A stretch of 64,000 bases of DNA from Congregibacter variabilis (lineage in GTDB: Bacteria; Pseudomonadota; Gammaproteobacteria; Pseudomonadales; Halieaceae): the NCBI RefSeq assembly GCF_045689235.1, contig NZ_CP136864.1:310001-374000 (forward strand). The letters run 5' to 3'. The notes beneath the pieces are model-generated. The model searched no databases. It saw only the letters and a list, made by a program, of their open reading frames with translations, and had not been told where the DNA came from. The translations under genes were made by a program, and so were the position numbers. Position 1 is the first letter of the stretch. Every line of letters begins with the position of its first letter. This document shows, in pieces, positions 53,824 through 62,847 of this stretch.

Positions 53824-54438
53824 CTAATAGTTGTTGATGACCAGCAGGGCACCGCTTGCTGCAAGACTACCCTTGGTCTGCCATTCCAGAACCTCGCCTC
53901 CGTGGCGGTCAACGCAGCGCAGCGCCATCTCGTGAAAAGTAGGACGCTCCGGGTCACCGATGATGATGCGCTTTACGCCGGCCTTGATAGCGCGATTGAC
54001 CAGGTTACTCACGGGGCCCACGAGTTCATCCCAGAAGCAGACATCAGCAGCGATGAGCGTGTCAAAGCCACTGAGGAATTTGCCGTTGAGCCCCTCAAAG
54101 CGCGCGACGCGAGATTCAGTGCTGACTCCATTGAGCGTGGCTGTCACGTCCAAAAAAGGGAACACGTTGGGGTCGGCGTCCACCGACGTCACCTGTGCTC
54201 CATACTGCTTGGCGCACCAAATACCGGCGATACCCCAGCCACAGCCAGCGTCTAAAACCCGCTCAGGAGCGGGATCAGGGTTCTTGTGAAGATAATCAAT
54301 TACCAGGCAGCTCGACTTCCAGAGCTTGTTGCCATGAATAGAGGGCGCATCCTGCTCTCGCTTGGTTCTGCGAATTTCCGGGTGGCTGGATGTAGGGAGT
54401 ACTACGCCTCGAAAGCGGTGTTGCCTGATGACCGCCAC
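53824..54438 (-). CDS. class I SAM-dependent methyltransferase
   Basis: A 204-residue protein with a Rossmann methyltransferase fold: motif I VLDAGCGWGIAGIWCAKQYG (about 61-80), acidic residue after beta-2 in TSVDADPNVFP, and post-I FDTLIAADVCFWDE. The last pattern resembles METTL-type protein-lysine methyltransferases rather than small-molecule enzymes. It shares the strand with the cold-shock genes and starts two bases after the membrane-anchored one ends, so they are likely co-transcribed. Target unknown. Confidence 0.82.
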   Translation of the reverse strand: MAVIRQHRFRGVVLPTSSHPEIRRTKREQDAPSIHGNKLWKSSCLVIDYLHKNPDPAPERVLDAGCGWGIAGIWCAKQYGAQVTSVDADPNVFPFLDVTATLNGVSTESRVARFEGLNGKFLSGFDTLIAADVCFWDELVGPVSNLVNRAIKAGVKRIIIGDPERPTFHEMALRCVDRHGGEVLEWQTKGSLAASGALLVINNY

Positions 54439-54440
54439 GC

Positions 54441-54956
54441 TTAATCGATAGCCTCTACTTCTTCGGCCTGTGGGCCCTTGTCAGTGGTAACTACGCGGTA
54501 CTTCACGGCGGCACCATCACGCAGGCTGCGCCGACCTTCGCCGACAATGGACCGATGATGTACAAATATTTCTTCGCCATTGTCGCGAATGATGAAACCA
54601 AAGCCCTTGGTGCCGTTAAACCACTTCACCGTGCCCTGTTCAGGTTTTCCCGTAGATTTTGTTACCGCTTTATCGGCCTTTTTCTCGGGCTTCTTGTCGG
54701 CCTTCTTATCGACTTTCGGCTTTTTGCTTGCTTTTGCCTTCTTTGAAGTGGGCTTTGACTGCGCGGGTTTGCCCCCGGTGCTGAGGCTTGCGGGCATGGG
54801 TAGCGCGCGATGACTGAGTACCACTGCGAGTATTGCTGCTATCGCTGCTGCGGGGAAAAGGCTGCCGATGGTGTGGCTCTCGTAGAACGTTGCTGCGGCA
54901 GCTGACGCTGCCAGTGCTGAAAGCAGGGCGATCAGCAGTTTGCCTGGAATAGACAT
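54441..54956 (-). CDS. membrane-anchored cold-shock-domain protein
   Basis: A 171-residue protein with an unusual layout. Residues about 7-24 and 30-48 are two hydrophobic helices (LLIALLSALAASAAAATF; LFPAAAIAAILAVVLS). Residues about 55-105 are a Lys/Ala/Pro-rich linker (KKAKASKKPKVDKKADKKPE). Residues 107-171 are a complete cold-shock domain with RNP1 KGFGFI and RNP2 IFVHHRSI. It should hold a nucleic-acid-binding domain against the inner face of the membrane by a flexible basic tether. TAAGGAG precedes the ATG. It follows a canonical CspA-type gene by 44 bases. Confidence 0.85.
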   Translation of the reverse strand: MSIPGKLLIALLSALAASAAAATFYESHTIGSLFPAAAIAAILAVVLSHRALPMPASLSTGGKPAQSKPTSKKAKASKKPKVDKKADKKPEKKADKAVTKSTGKPEQGTVKWFNGTKGFGFIIRDNGEEIFVHHRSIVGEGRRSLRDGAAVKYRVVTTDKGPQAEEVEAID

Positions 54957-54980
54957 GAGACTCCTTAAAGTGATGGTGGC

Positions 54981-54995
54981 CGCCCCATAGGGGCG
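54981..54995 (-). other. short GC hairpin between the two cold-shock genes
   Basis: CGCCCC and GGGGCG pair over a three-base loop in the 44-base gap. No T-run follows on the minus strand, so it looks more like a processing or stability element than a terminator. Confidence 0.35.
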
Positions 54996-55000
54996 AATAA

Positions 55001-55213
55001 CTAAATTTTGGCGACGTCTTCGGCCTGCAGACCTTTCGGGCCATCAGTTAACGTGAACTCGACGTCTTCGCCTTCATTCAGAGTCCGGAAACCGTCCCCC
55101 TGAATTGAGCGAAAATGCACGAAGACATCGCCGTCGAAACCTTCGCCGGTAATAAATCCAAATCCTTTGGCGTTGTTAAACCACTTAACAGTGCCGTTAA
55201 TCCTTTCGCTCAT
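55001..55213 (-). CDS. CspA-family cold-shock protein
   Basis: A 70-residue single-strand RNA/DNA chaperone. RNP1 is KGFGFI and RNP2 is VFVHFRSI; GTVKWFNNAKGFGFI opens the domain and GPKGLQAEDV closes it. GAGGAA lies seven bases before the ATG. The gap to valS is 48 bases and no long cold-shock-type 5' leader is seen, so cold induction is not evident from the sequence. Paralogue identity (CspA, C, D, E) is not assigned. Confidence 0.94.
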   Translation of the reverse strand: MSERINGTVKWFNNAKGFGFITGEGFDGDVFVHFRSIQGDGFRTLNEGEDVEFTLTDGPKGLQAEDVAKI

Positions 55214-55261
55214 CGAACATTCCTCGGTATTACATTTTTTTAAGCTGACTCTACGGTCAGT

Positions 55262-58027
55262 CTATGAGGGGATATTACCCAACTGCTCTCGTTGCAGCAG
55301 TAGTTTTTCGAGAGATGTTTGCTGAAAACGCAGTTTCTCTTCTTCTTTTGCTACTACTTCTGCGGGTGCCTTGGCTACAAAGCCCGCATTATTGAGTTTT
55401 CCTTCTATGCGCTTCAACTCTCCCTTAAGTTTTTCGATCTCTTTGTCCAGGCGTGCGAGCTCCGCGTCCCGGTCAATGAGATCTGCAAGAGGGACAAGTA
55501 TCTCCAGTTTGCCGCACAGTCCGGTAGCACTGGCGGGTGCATCTCCCGTTAACCATTCGATGGAGGCGAGTCCGGCGAGTTGTTTCAGCTGTGCCTTCAG
55601 CGCCTCGATTCGCTCGGGGTCCTCTGGGCTTCCCTCTCTTAGTAGAACGGGCAGACGCTTGCCCGGTGGTATATTCATCTCACCGCGGATTGTGCGCACT
55701 GCCAAGGCAAAGTTTTTTAGCCATTCAATGTTGGCTATCGCAGGCTCGTTGATCAGAGTGGCATCTTCCCGAGGGAATTCCTGAAGCATGATTGTTGGGC
55801 CGGATGCTCCCGCCAGTGGGGCGACGCTTTGCCAGATCTCTTCGGTAATGTATGGCATTAATGGATGTAGTGCCCGCAGGCTTTTTTCTAGGGTACGAAT
55901 CAATGTTCTTCGCGTCCCTCTTGCTGCTGCCGGGTCGCTCTCGTCTCTGAGCGATACTTTTGACAACTCCAAATACCAGTCGCAATACTCGTTCCATATG
56001 AAGTCATAAAGTCCCTGGGACGCAAGGTCGAATCGATAGCTGGTAATAGAATGTCGAAACCGCTCCAGTACCCGCTGCAATTCACTTTCGATCCACAGCT
56101 CTGAGGTTCCCAAAGTCACTGGCAGTTGAGGGTCAAGGCCGCAGTCTTTTCCCTCGCAGTTCATGAGTACGTAGCGCGCTGCGTTCCATATTTTGTTACA
56201 AAAATTTCGAAAGCCTTCGATACGGCCGATGTCGAACTTGATGTCGCGACCGGTAGCTGCAAGCGAGTAGAAGGTAAACCGCAGAGCGTCTGTGCCGTAG
56301 GCGTTAATGCCATCGGGGAACTGGCGTTGCGTGGCCTCACGAATACGTTCCGCCTGTTTTGGTTGCATGAGCCCCGCGGTGCGTTTTTCCATGAGGCCTG
56401 GCAGATCAATGCCGTCGATAAGATCGATAGGGTCAAGCACGTTGCCCTTGGATTTGGACATCTTCTGGCCTTCGGCGTCGCGCACGAGGCCGTGCACATA
56501 GACCTGCTTGAACGGGACCTCGCCGCGAAGATGCAGAGTCATCATTATCATGCGAGCGACCCAGAAAAAGATGATGTCAAAGCCGGTAACAAGGACACTG
56601 GTGGGGTGATAGCGTTGGAGCATTTCGGTGTCTTCGGGCCATCCCAGAGTGCTGAAGGTCCATAGCGCCGAGGAAAACCAGGTATCCAGGACGTCCTCGT
56701 CCTGATGCAGGGGGAGGGCATCGTCAAGACCGTGCTCCGCGCGAACACTGGACTCGTCGGCGCCGACGTAAATATTGCCCTCGGCATCAAACCACGCAGG
56801 GATTCGGTGACCCCACCACAGCTGACGACTGATACACCAATCCTGTATGTCGCGCATCCATGCAAAATAGGTGTTTTCCCACTGCTTGGGTACGAATTCG
56901 ATTTGTCCGCTCTCCACAGCGTGGATTGCAGGCCCGGCGAGGGCTTTGGCATCCACATACCACTGCTGAGTGAGATACGGCTCGATAACGACGCCGCTTC
57001 GATCGCCCCGGGGAACCTTCAGAGTGTGGTCGTCTGTTTTTTCCAGAAGCCCCAGATGACGCAAGTCGTCGATAATCTTTTCGCGCGCGGTGAAACGATC
57101 CATACCTCGATAGAATTCTGGCGCGTGATCGTTAATCGCTGCATCATCGTCAAAGACATTCAAAAGTGGTAAGTCGTGGCGTTGACCCACTTCGTAGTCG
57201 TTAAAATCATGGGCGGGGGTGATCTTGACGCAACCTGTACCAAACTCTGGATCTACATAGTCATCCGCGATGATAGGTATTCGTCGATCACACAGCGGCA
57301 GGTCAATCTCCTTGCCGACCAGATGTGCATAGCGCTCGTCGTCAGGGTGCACCGCAACAGCCGCATCACCGAGCATCGTTTCTGGACGGGTTGTGGCTAC
57401 CGTGAGGTGTCCTGAACCGTCCGACAAGGGGTAGCGGAAGTGCCAGAGTTTGCCCTGTTCTTCCTCAGATACGACCTCGAGGTCTGAGATGGCGGTGTGT
57501 AGTGCCGGATCCCAGTTGACGAGGCGCTGACCGCGATAGATCAGACCTTCGCGGTACAGGCGGATGAACGTCTCCTGGACGGCCTGGGACAGACCCTCAT
57601 CCATGGTGAAACGCTCTCGCGACCAATCAGGAGATGCACCCAAACGACGCAGCTGCTGTGTGATTGTGCCGCCGGATGTTGCCTTCCAATCCCAGATTTT
57701 TTCGATAAAGGCTTCGCGGCCCATCTCGTGCCGGTCTTTACCCTCTGCCGCCAGCTGACGCTCAACGACCATTTGTGTGGCGATCCCTGCATGATCGGTA
57801 CCCACCTGCCAAAGCGTGTCGTAGCCGGCCATGCGGTGATAGCGCACCAAGGCATCGATGATGGTTTCCTGAAAGCCGTGGCCCATGTGCAGGCTGCCGG
57901 TAACATTCGGCGGCGGAATCATTACGCAGTAGGGCTCGTCGCCGCCTTTGGGAGCAAAATAGCCGGCAGCTTCCCAGCTCTGGTACCAGCGCTGTTCAAT
58001 GTCTGCGGGTTGGAATGTCTTGTCCAT
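55262..58027 (-). CDS. valS: valyl-tRNA synthetase
   Basis: A 921-residue class Ia synthetase. PPPNVTGSLHMGHGFQ holds the HIGH-type motif and QKMSKSKGNVLDP the KMSKS motif. A CP1 editing domain (TTRPETMLGDAAVAVHP) and a C-terminal coiled-coil arm (about 855-921: LDKEIEKLKGELKRIEGKLNNAGF) are present. Start ATG at 58027 begins MDKTFQPADIE, as expected; 12 in-frame codons further upstream (from a TTG) are not conserved. It is downstream of pepA and holC on the same strand, the order also found in E. coli. Confidence 0.96.
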   Translation of the reverse strand: MDKTFQPADIEQRWYQSWEAAGYFAPKGGDEPYCVMIPPPNVTGSLHMGHGFQETIIDALVRYHRMAGYDTLWQVGTDHAGIATQMVVERQLAAEGKDRHEMGREAFIEKIWDWKATSGGTITQQLRRLGASPDWSRERFTMDEGLSQAVQETFIRLYREGLIYRGQRLVNWDPALHTAISDLEVVSEEEQGKLWHFRYPLSDGSGHLTVATTRPETMLGDAAVAVHPDDERYAHLVGKEIDLPLCDRRIPIIADDYVDPEFGTGCVKITPAHDFNDYEVGQRHDLPLLNVFDDDAAINDHAPEFYRGMDRFTAREKIIDDLRHLGLLEKTDDHTLKVPRGDRSGVVIEPYLTQQWYVDAKALAGPAIHAVESGQIEFVPKQWENTYFAWMRDIQDWCISRQLWWGHRIPAWFDAEGNIYVGADESSVRAEHGLDDALPLHQDEDVLDTWFSSALWTFSTLGWPEDTEMLQRYHPTSVLVTGFDIIFFWVARMIMMTLHLRGEVPFKQVYVHGLVRDAEGQKMSKSKGNVLDPIDLIDGIDLPGLMEKRTAGLMQPKQAERIREATQRQFPDGINAYGTDALRFTFYSLAATGRDIKFDIGRIEGFRNFCNKIWNAARYVLMNCEGKDCGLDPQLPVTLGTSELWIESELQRVLERFRHSITSYRFDLASQGLYDFIWNEYCDWYLELSKVSLRDESDPAAARGTRRTLIRTLEKSLRALHPLMPYITEEIWQSVAPLAGASGPTIMLQEFPREDATLINEPAIANIEWLKNFALAVRTIRGEMNIPPGKRLPVLLREGSPEDPERIEALKAQLKQLAGLASIEWLTGDAPASATGLCGKLEILVPLADLIDRDAELARLDKEIEKLKGELKRIEGKLNNAGFVAKAPAEVVAKEEEKLRFQQTSLEKLLLQREQLGNIPS

Positions 58028-58147
58028 AAATGATTTATCAGTCTCGCGAGGTTCGAGGCCCAAGCTGAGGCAAAGCTTGGATTCGCTTGCGCGTTTTGAG
58101 TGTGATCAGAAAATTTAAACAGAAATGCCTAAACACCAAGCGCCAGA

Positions 58148-58576
58148 TTATACGCTGGGGAGCCTGTGTTCTTCCAACGCATAACCTCGCTCGCGATAGT
58201 GCCGCCAGGAGTGACGCAAAGCCTCTAGTCTGGCGGGTTCCTGATTGACAAGCTCCGCCACTCGCTGAAAGCGGCCGATGAAATCGGGCACGCTGGTCTG
58301 CAAATTGATCAGTAGGTCATCGTGACCCTGGGGTTCCTGACCCCAGCCAATGCAAATCTGTTCTGTAGCGTTGTCGCTGCATAGGGCATGGGGCAGAAAA
58401 CTGGCAGGTCGAAAGGTCCAAAGCAGCTCGTCGAGCTGCCTGGCCTGCTGTTCGTTCTCACTGTGAATAAAGATCCTGTGCCCGCGCTTGTGGGCCTTCT
58501 CCGTGAGGCGAAGGGCCAGTCGCGTTCGACTTTCGGCGTCCGTATTCTCAACAATATAGAAACCGACGCGGGTCAA
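58148..58576 (-). CDS. holC: DNA polymerase III chi subunit
   Basis: A 142-residue HolC. It opens TRVGFYIVENTDAESRTRLALRLTEKAHKRGHRIFIH, as in the family, with LLWTFRPASFLPHAL and the late GRFQRVAELVNQEP. Chi links the clamp loader to SSB. The TTG at 58576 overlaps the pepA stop (TTGA), implying translational coupling; a GTG at 58597 would add seven residues. Between pepA and valS as in other gammaproteobacteria. Confidence 0.93.
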   Translation of the reverse strand: MTRVGFYIVENTDAESRTRLALRLTEKAHKRGHRIFIHSENEQQARQLDELLWTFRPASFLPHALCSDNATEQICIGWGQEPQGHDDLLINLQTSVPDFIGRFQRVAELVNQEPARLEALRHSWRHYRERGYALEEHRLPSV

Positions 58577-60066
58577 CCGCCGGCTGCCCGATCGCACAAA
58601 TATTGCGTAAGCAGTCCCACTGGTCGCCCCGTGGCTCCCTTGGGCGAGGAGTCCCAGGCCGAGCCTGCAATATCGAGGTGCGCCCAGTTGTATTTGGTGG
58701 CAAAGCGCGCCAGGAAGCAGGCGGCCGTGATACTGCCACCACCGGGACCGCCGATATTGCCCATATCGGCAAAGTTGCTGTCCAGCTGCTTTTGATAGTC
58801 ATCCCACAGCGGCATGCGCCAGGCCCGATCATGACTCGCTGTGCCAGCATCCAGTAGCTGCTTGGCGAGATCTTCATCGTTGGCGTACAAACCCGAGGCA
58901 TGGCTTCCCAGGGCGACCACACAGGCGCCCGTGAGAGTCGCGATGTCTACGACGCTTGCCGGCTTGAAGCGCTCGGCGTAGGTAAGAGCATCACAGAGGA
59001 CCAGACGGCCTTCAGCATCGGTGTTGAGTACCTCAATGGTAATGCCTGCCATGGATGTTACGACGTCCCCTGGCTTGGTTGCCGTGCCGCTGGGCATGTT
59101 TTCTGCTGCGGCGATAATCGCAACGATGTTCAGGGGCAGGCCCATGTCCATCACGGCTTGCATGGTGCCCAGAACGCTTGCGGCTCCGCCCATATCAAAC
59201 TTCATTTCGTCCATTTTTGCGCCGGGCTTGAGAGAGATGCCGCCACTATCAAAAGTTATGCCTTTACCCACAAGCACGTGGGGTGCATCACCGCGCTTAC
59301 CGCCTTTGTATTCAAGGACGATGAGCTTTGCTGGCGTGGCAGTCCCTGCGGTAACCGATAGCAGAGAATTCATCCCAAGCTCCGCCATCGCCTTTTCGTT
59401 GAGAACCTTGCAGCTCGCCTTGTCACTACCTCGGGCCAATCTTCTGGCTTCTTTGGCCAGGTGCTCCGGTGTGCAGTAATTTGCGGGAGTGTTGGCCAGC
59501 TCTCTTGCGAGGTTAATGCCTGCGCCTGCCTTAGCGCCGCGATTCAGGGCGGACTTGGCCTGCCGACCCAAAGCAGCATCATCGCTGAGCAATACAAAGC
59601 GGCTAAGCGTAGGCGCGGCCTTCGGCTTGGATAGGGTCAGTGCGTAACGATAGCTCTGGTACACCATATCGGTGGCGATTCGCTGGCAAAACCACTCCCA
59701 GTCAGCGCTGCGGACTTTTAGAGCACCCATATGCATTTGCGCTTCGCTCGCCTTGCTCGCAAGAACTGCACGAGCCAGGGAGCTACTGAGCTTGAGGTAA
59801 TCACCGCGCTCGAGCTTGCCGTCACCAACACCCACCATCAAAATACGCGCGGCCGTTCCCGGACTATGAATTAAAAGGGTCTCGCCAACCTGCCCATTAA
59901 ACTCACCCGCCTTGAGAGCTGCGGCGACGACACCCGCACTGTCTTTGGACAGCGCTCGACCGGCGTCATCGAGTTTGAGTTTGCTACCCAGGGGAAGAAT
60001 TGCGCACTCTGTGCGCTTGCCAGATACTTTTTGTGGATCGCTAACGGAAAAGCGAAGAGCTGCCAT
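58573..60066 (-). CDS. pepA: leucyl aminopeptidase (M17)
   Basis: A 497-residue di-metal aminopeptidase. The C-terminal catalytic domain has LVGKGITFDSGGISLKPG (metal Lys/Asp), MKFDMGGAASVLGTM and the M17 signature NTDAEGRLVL (Asp, Glu metal ligands and catalytic Arg). The N-terminal macro-like domain is about 165 residues. In E. coli PepA also binds DNA at Xer recombination sites and carAB; that role cannot be judged here. Divergent from lptF over 109 bases. Confidence 0.96.
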   Translation of the reverse strand: MAALRFSVSDPQKVSGKRTECAILPLGSKLKLDDAGRALSKDSAGVVAAALKAGEFNGQVGETLLIHSPGTAARILMVGVGDGKLERGDYLKLSSSLARAVLASKASEAQMHMGALKVRSADWEWFCQRIATDMVYQSYRYALTLSKPKAAPTLSRFVLLSDDAALGRQAKSALNRGAKAGAGINLARELANTPANYCTPEHLAKEARRLARGSDKASCKVLNEKAMAELGMNSLLSVTAGTATPAKLIVLEYKGGKRGDAPHVLVGKGITFDSGGISLKPGAKMDEMKFDMGGAASVLGTMQAVMDMGLPLNIVAIIAAAENMPSGTATKPGDVVTSMAGITIEVLNTDAEGRLVLCDALTYAERFKPASVVDIATLTGACVVALGSHASGLYANDEDLAKQLLDAGTASHDRAWRMPLWDDYQKQLDSNFADMGNIGGPGGGSITAACFLARFATKYNWAHLDIAGSAWDSSPKGATGRPVGLLTQYLCDRAAGG

Positions 60067-60175
60067 GGTATTTCTCTCTTAAAGGTCAGTGCCCCTAGTG
60101 TAAGATGAACAGCGTGCAAACTGAACTCTCCAGACACTTCATTCATCTCCTTCATTCCCTTAATTCTGGGTCGGC

Positions 60176-61264
60176 ATGAAGCTGCGCGGCTATTTAGCTA
60201 GTGATGTACTGGGACACACCCTGGCGGTGAGCTCAGTCTTGTTGGCTATTATTCTTACCGGACGATTCGTGAAGTATCTCGCTGAAGCCGCGTCAGGCAA
60301 GCTCGCAGCAGAAATTCTCTTGCCCGTTATGTTCTATCGTTTGCCGGGATTTATGGAGCTTTTGCTGCCTCTGGGCCTGTTCATTGGCATTTTGATGTCC
60401 TATGGACGGCTCTATGTCGAGAGCGAGATGGTGATTCTCAGTGCTTGTGGGGTGGGCCCCGCAAAGCTGGCGCGCTTCACCCTGGCCCCAGCGTTTTTAG
60501 TTATGTTGGTTGTTGCTGGATTGTCGCTCTTTGTGACACCTCAAGGCGCTGCCCGCTCTGAGGCTCTGCTCAACGATCCTCAGGCTTTACAGGGCTTACA
60601 GTTGTTGGCTGCGGGACGCTTTCAGCCTCGCGGAGACGACGGCACGGTCAGCTACGCTGCCGATATCGATCCGGACGCCGGAGATCTTCGGCAGGTGTTT
60701 CTTTATGCCCCCGGGCGTTCTGAAGATGACCGGACAGTTGCCGACGTGACCGTGGCGCGTCGCGGTTCGGTGGTGGTGGATGAAGCCACCGGAGCACGCT
60801 ATCTGGAGCTAAGCGACGGCTATCGATTCAATGGCACCCCCGGTCGAGCAGACTACAGGGTTGTTCGTTTTGGACAGTTTGGACAACTCTTGCCCGAGGA
60901 ACCTTCGCTGGCCCGCAGCGAACCGGTAGATGCGAGGCCAACACTGCAGCTGCTTTATTCAGCCGATAACGAGGACCGAGCGGCTTTGCATTGGCGATTA
61001 TCCGTTGCGCTCATGGTGCCCATTGTTGCGCTGCTTGCCCTAAGTCTGAGCAAAACGAACCATCGCCGTGGACGCTATATAAAACTGGCTCCGGCATTGT
61101 TGCTGCACCTTTGCTATTTGTTTTTGCTGGCGAGTGTTAGAACCAGTGTCGCCGAAGGTGAGGCGGAAATCAGTCAAATGTATCTCCTGCATCTGGCGTT
61201 CTTTAGTCTGGCTATGGTTCTGCTGTTCGGACCAGACCGCATTCGTCGCTTACGGAGGTCGTAG
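60176..61264 (+). CDS. lptF: LPS export ABC transporter permease LptF
   Basis: A 362-residue permease of the LptB2FG complex that extracts lipopolysaccharide from the inner membrane. It has six helices, three before and three after a periplasmic beta-jellyroll (about 135-270). Family marks: RLPGFMELLLPLGLFIGILMSYGRLYVESEMVILSACGVG near the coupling helix and the late LALSLSKTNHRRGRYIKLAPALLLHLCYLFLL. lptG begins immediately after its stop codon. The divergent pepA arrangement matches E. coli. Confidence 0.95.
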   Translation: MKLRGYLASDVLGHTLAVSSVLLAIILTGRFVKYLAEAASGKLAAEILLPVMFYRLPGFMELLLPLGLFIGILMSYGRLYVESEMVILSACGVGPAKLARFTLAPAFLVMLVVAGLSLFVTPQGAARSEALLNDPQALQGLQLLAAGRFQPRGDDGTVSYAADIDPDAGDLRQVFLYAPGRSEDDRTVADVTVARRGSVVVDEATGARYLELSDGYRFNGTPGRADYRVVRFGQFGQLLPEEPSLARSEPVDARPTLQLLYSADNEDRAALHWRLSVALMVPIVALLALSLSKTNHRRGRYIKLAPALLLHLCYLFLLASVRTSVAEGEAEISQMYLLHLAFFSLAMVLLFGPDRIRRLRRS

Positions 61265-62323
61265 GTGGGCCGTCTTAATCGTTATGTTGCTCGCACGGTC
61301 TGGCTCTCTATTCTTCTGGTCTTGCTCGTGATTGTTGGCATCGATGGGCTCTCGGCGTTTATTGATGAGTCGGATAGTCGCAGCGATAGCTACGGTTTTG
61401 CGGAAATAGGGCGCTACGTCATGTTGACTATGCCCCGCAGGGTTTATGAGTTTATTCCCTTTGCCGCCTTAATTGGCGCCTTGATTGGTCTGGGGCAGTT
61501 GGCCTCAACCAGCGAACTTGTGGTGATGCGCGCCGCGGGTATTTCAAATGCGCGTCTAGCCTGGATGGTTCTGAAGCAGGCGCTGGTGATCGCTGTGCTT
61601 GGATTTCTGTTGGGAGAGTATGTGGCGCCTGCTGCAGAACAACAGGCGCAGAGCGGCCGTGCGCTGGCTCGCTACGCCGGTAAGCAGGTGGATAGCGGGC
61701 AAGGTATTTGGCGCAGGGATGCAGACGTCTTTCTGCATGTGCAGGCGGTTTCGGGAGACGACGAAGTATTTGGTGTCACTGTCTATGAGTTCGAGCTTAA
61801 CGGTTGGATGCGTCGCGCCTTGTTTGCCGACAGCGGTATGTATGACGGCGAGGGTTGGAGGCTGCGAGACGTGCTGATCACCACGTTTTTAAAAGACAGC
61901 ATTGAGACCAGCACAGAAGCTCAAATATTCCTGGCGAGCAATATCACGCCGAAGATCCTGTCGCTTGAAAACGTGGCACCTTCGCAACTACCTCTGGTTG
62001 ACCTGGTGGACTACGCCGAGTTTCTGCGTACCCAAGGGGAAGACGTTGCCGATTTTGAGCTGGCGACCTGGCGAAAGCTCATGCAACCGGCTGCCGTGGC
62101 GGCCCTGGTTTTGATTGCGATTTCATTCGTATTCGGCCCGCTGCGAGATGGCACTCTGGGATTTCGGATTTTCGCCGGTGTCATGGTGGGAATACTGTTT
62201 CAGCTCAGCCAGGACTTATTGGGGCCGGCAAGTTTGGTGTTTGGGTTCCCTCCCTTATATGCGGCTCTGGCACCCGTTTTGGCCTGCGTGCTCGTGGGGC
62301 TTTATCTTTTACGTAAGGCCTGA
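61265..62323 (+). CDS. lptG: LPS export ABC transporter permease LptG
   Basis: A 352-residue partner of LptF. GTG start directly abuts the lptF stop; GGAGG within the 3' end of lptF serves as ribosome-binding site. Motifs: RYVMLTMPRRVYEFIPFAALIGALIGLGQLASTSELVVMRAAGIS, the beta-jellyroll domain (about 150-260) and VFGPLRDGTLGFRIFAGVMVGILFQLSQ in the C-terminal helices. Confidence 0.95.
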   Translation: MGRLNRYVARTVWLSILLVLLVIVGIDGLSAFIDESDSRSDSYGFAEIGRYVMLTMPRRVYEFIPFAALIGALIGLGQLASTSELVVMRAAGISNARLAWMVLKQALVIAVLGFLLGEYVAPAAEQQAQSGRALARYAGKQVDSGQGIWRRDADVFLHVQAVSGDDEVFGVTVYEFELNGWMRRALFADSGMYDGEGWRLRDVLITTFLKDSIETSTEAQIFLASNITPKILSLENVAPSQLPLVDLVDYAEFLRTQGEDVADFELATWRKLMQPAAVAALVLIAISFVFGPLRDGTLGFRIFAGVMVGILFQLSQDLLGPASLVFGFPPLYAALAPVLACVLVGLYLLRKA

Positions 62324-62353
62324 GCCGCGATAGTACTTCGCTCAGATTTTTTC
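62320..62353 (+). terminator. possible terminator of lptF-lptG
   Basis: CTGAGC (62320-62325) can pair with GCTCAG (62340-62345) over a 14-base loop, followed by ATTTTTTC. It overlaps the lptG and RDD stop codons. The stem is short, so support is moderate. Confidence 0.4.
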
Positions 62354-62839
62354 AGTATCTGATGCTTTATGCGTCGTTGGGTTTTTTGCGGATTTTTTCG
62401 GTACTTTGGGCAGCAGCACTAGCTCTGTTCCGGACAAATAGTCGTGCCAGCAGCGCTTGCGACGGTCGAAGAGGCACCACCAATAACCCAGGCCCAAACA
62501 GACCGCGGAGAGCAGTGCCGACACGCAGCGCGTTACTACGCGTCCAAAAGTCATTTCATTGCCCGGCATGGGAACCAGTTTTATGCGCCAGGCCTGCATG
62601 CCAAGCGTCTGGCCGCTTTTTAGCCAAAATGTTCCAAAAAATCCGATACAACTGAAAACGGCAATAATTTGTACGAGCGTCGCTGGCAGCAAGCTGTCAG
62701 CGGCGCTTCCCAGAAGTTGGCGTATGCCCAGGCCTACGGCTACGCAAACCATGATGAGGGGGACTACCAGTAGCGTGTCATACACGATGGCAGCTAGGCG
62801 GCGTGGAAGCGCCGGCGCGGGGGGGGTCTGTGTATTCAC
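62342..62839 (-). CDS. RDD-family membrane protein
   Basis: A 165-residue inner-membrane protein with RDD signature residues (PRRLAAIVYDTLLVVPLIM and GQTLGMQAWRIKLV) and three or four helices. A Lys/Pro-rich tail follows (LPKVPKKSAKNPTTHK). Function of RDD proteins is mostly unsettled; some act in ion or pH tolerance. GTG start at 62839, eight bases after the repeat-bearing gene ends, so the two are co-transcribed. Tail-to-tail with lptG. Confidence 0.88.
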   Translation of the reverse strand: MNTQTPPAPALPRRLAAIVYDTLLVVPLIMVCVAVGLGIRQLLGSAADSLLPATLVQIIAVFSCIGFFGTFWLKSGQTLGMQAWRIKLVPMPGNEMTFGRVVTRCVSALLSAVCLGLGYWWCLFDRRKRCWHDYLSGTELVLLPKVPKKSAKNPTTHKASDTEKI

Positions 62840-62847
62840 GGTCCTGC

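Noticed and set aside
55214..55261. CTGAC/GTCAG stem with A/T run between valS and the cspA-type gene, considered as a valS/csp terminator
   Set aside because: The T-run is on the strand opposite to transcription of both genes and precedes the stem; no terminator in the needed orientation.
58060..58080. CCAAGCT/AGCTTGG inverted repeat upstream of valS, considered as a terminator for holC or a tRNA-sensing leader
   Set aside because: Seven-pair stem with no T-run in the direction of transcription and no T-box elements; T-boxes are also not expected on valS in gammaproteobacteria.
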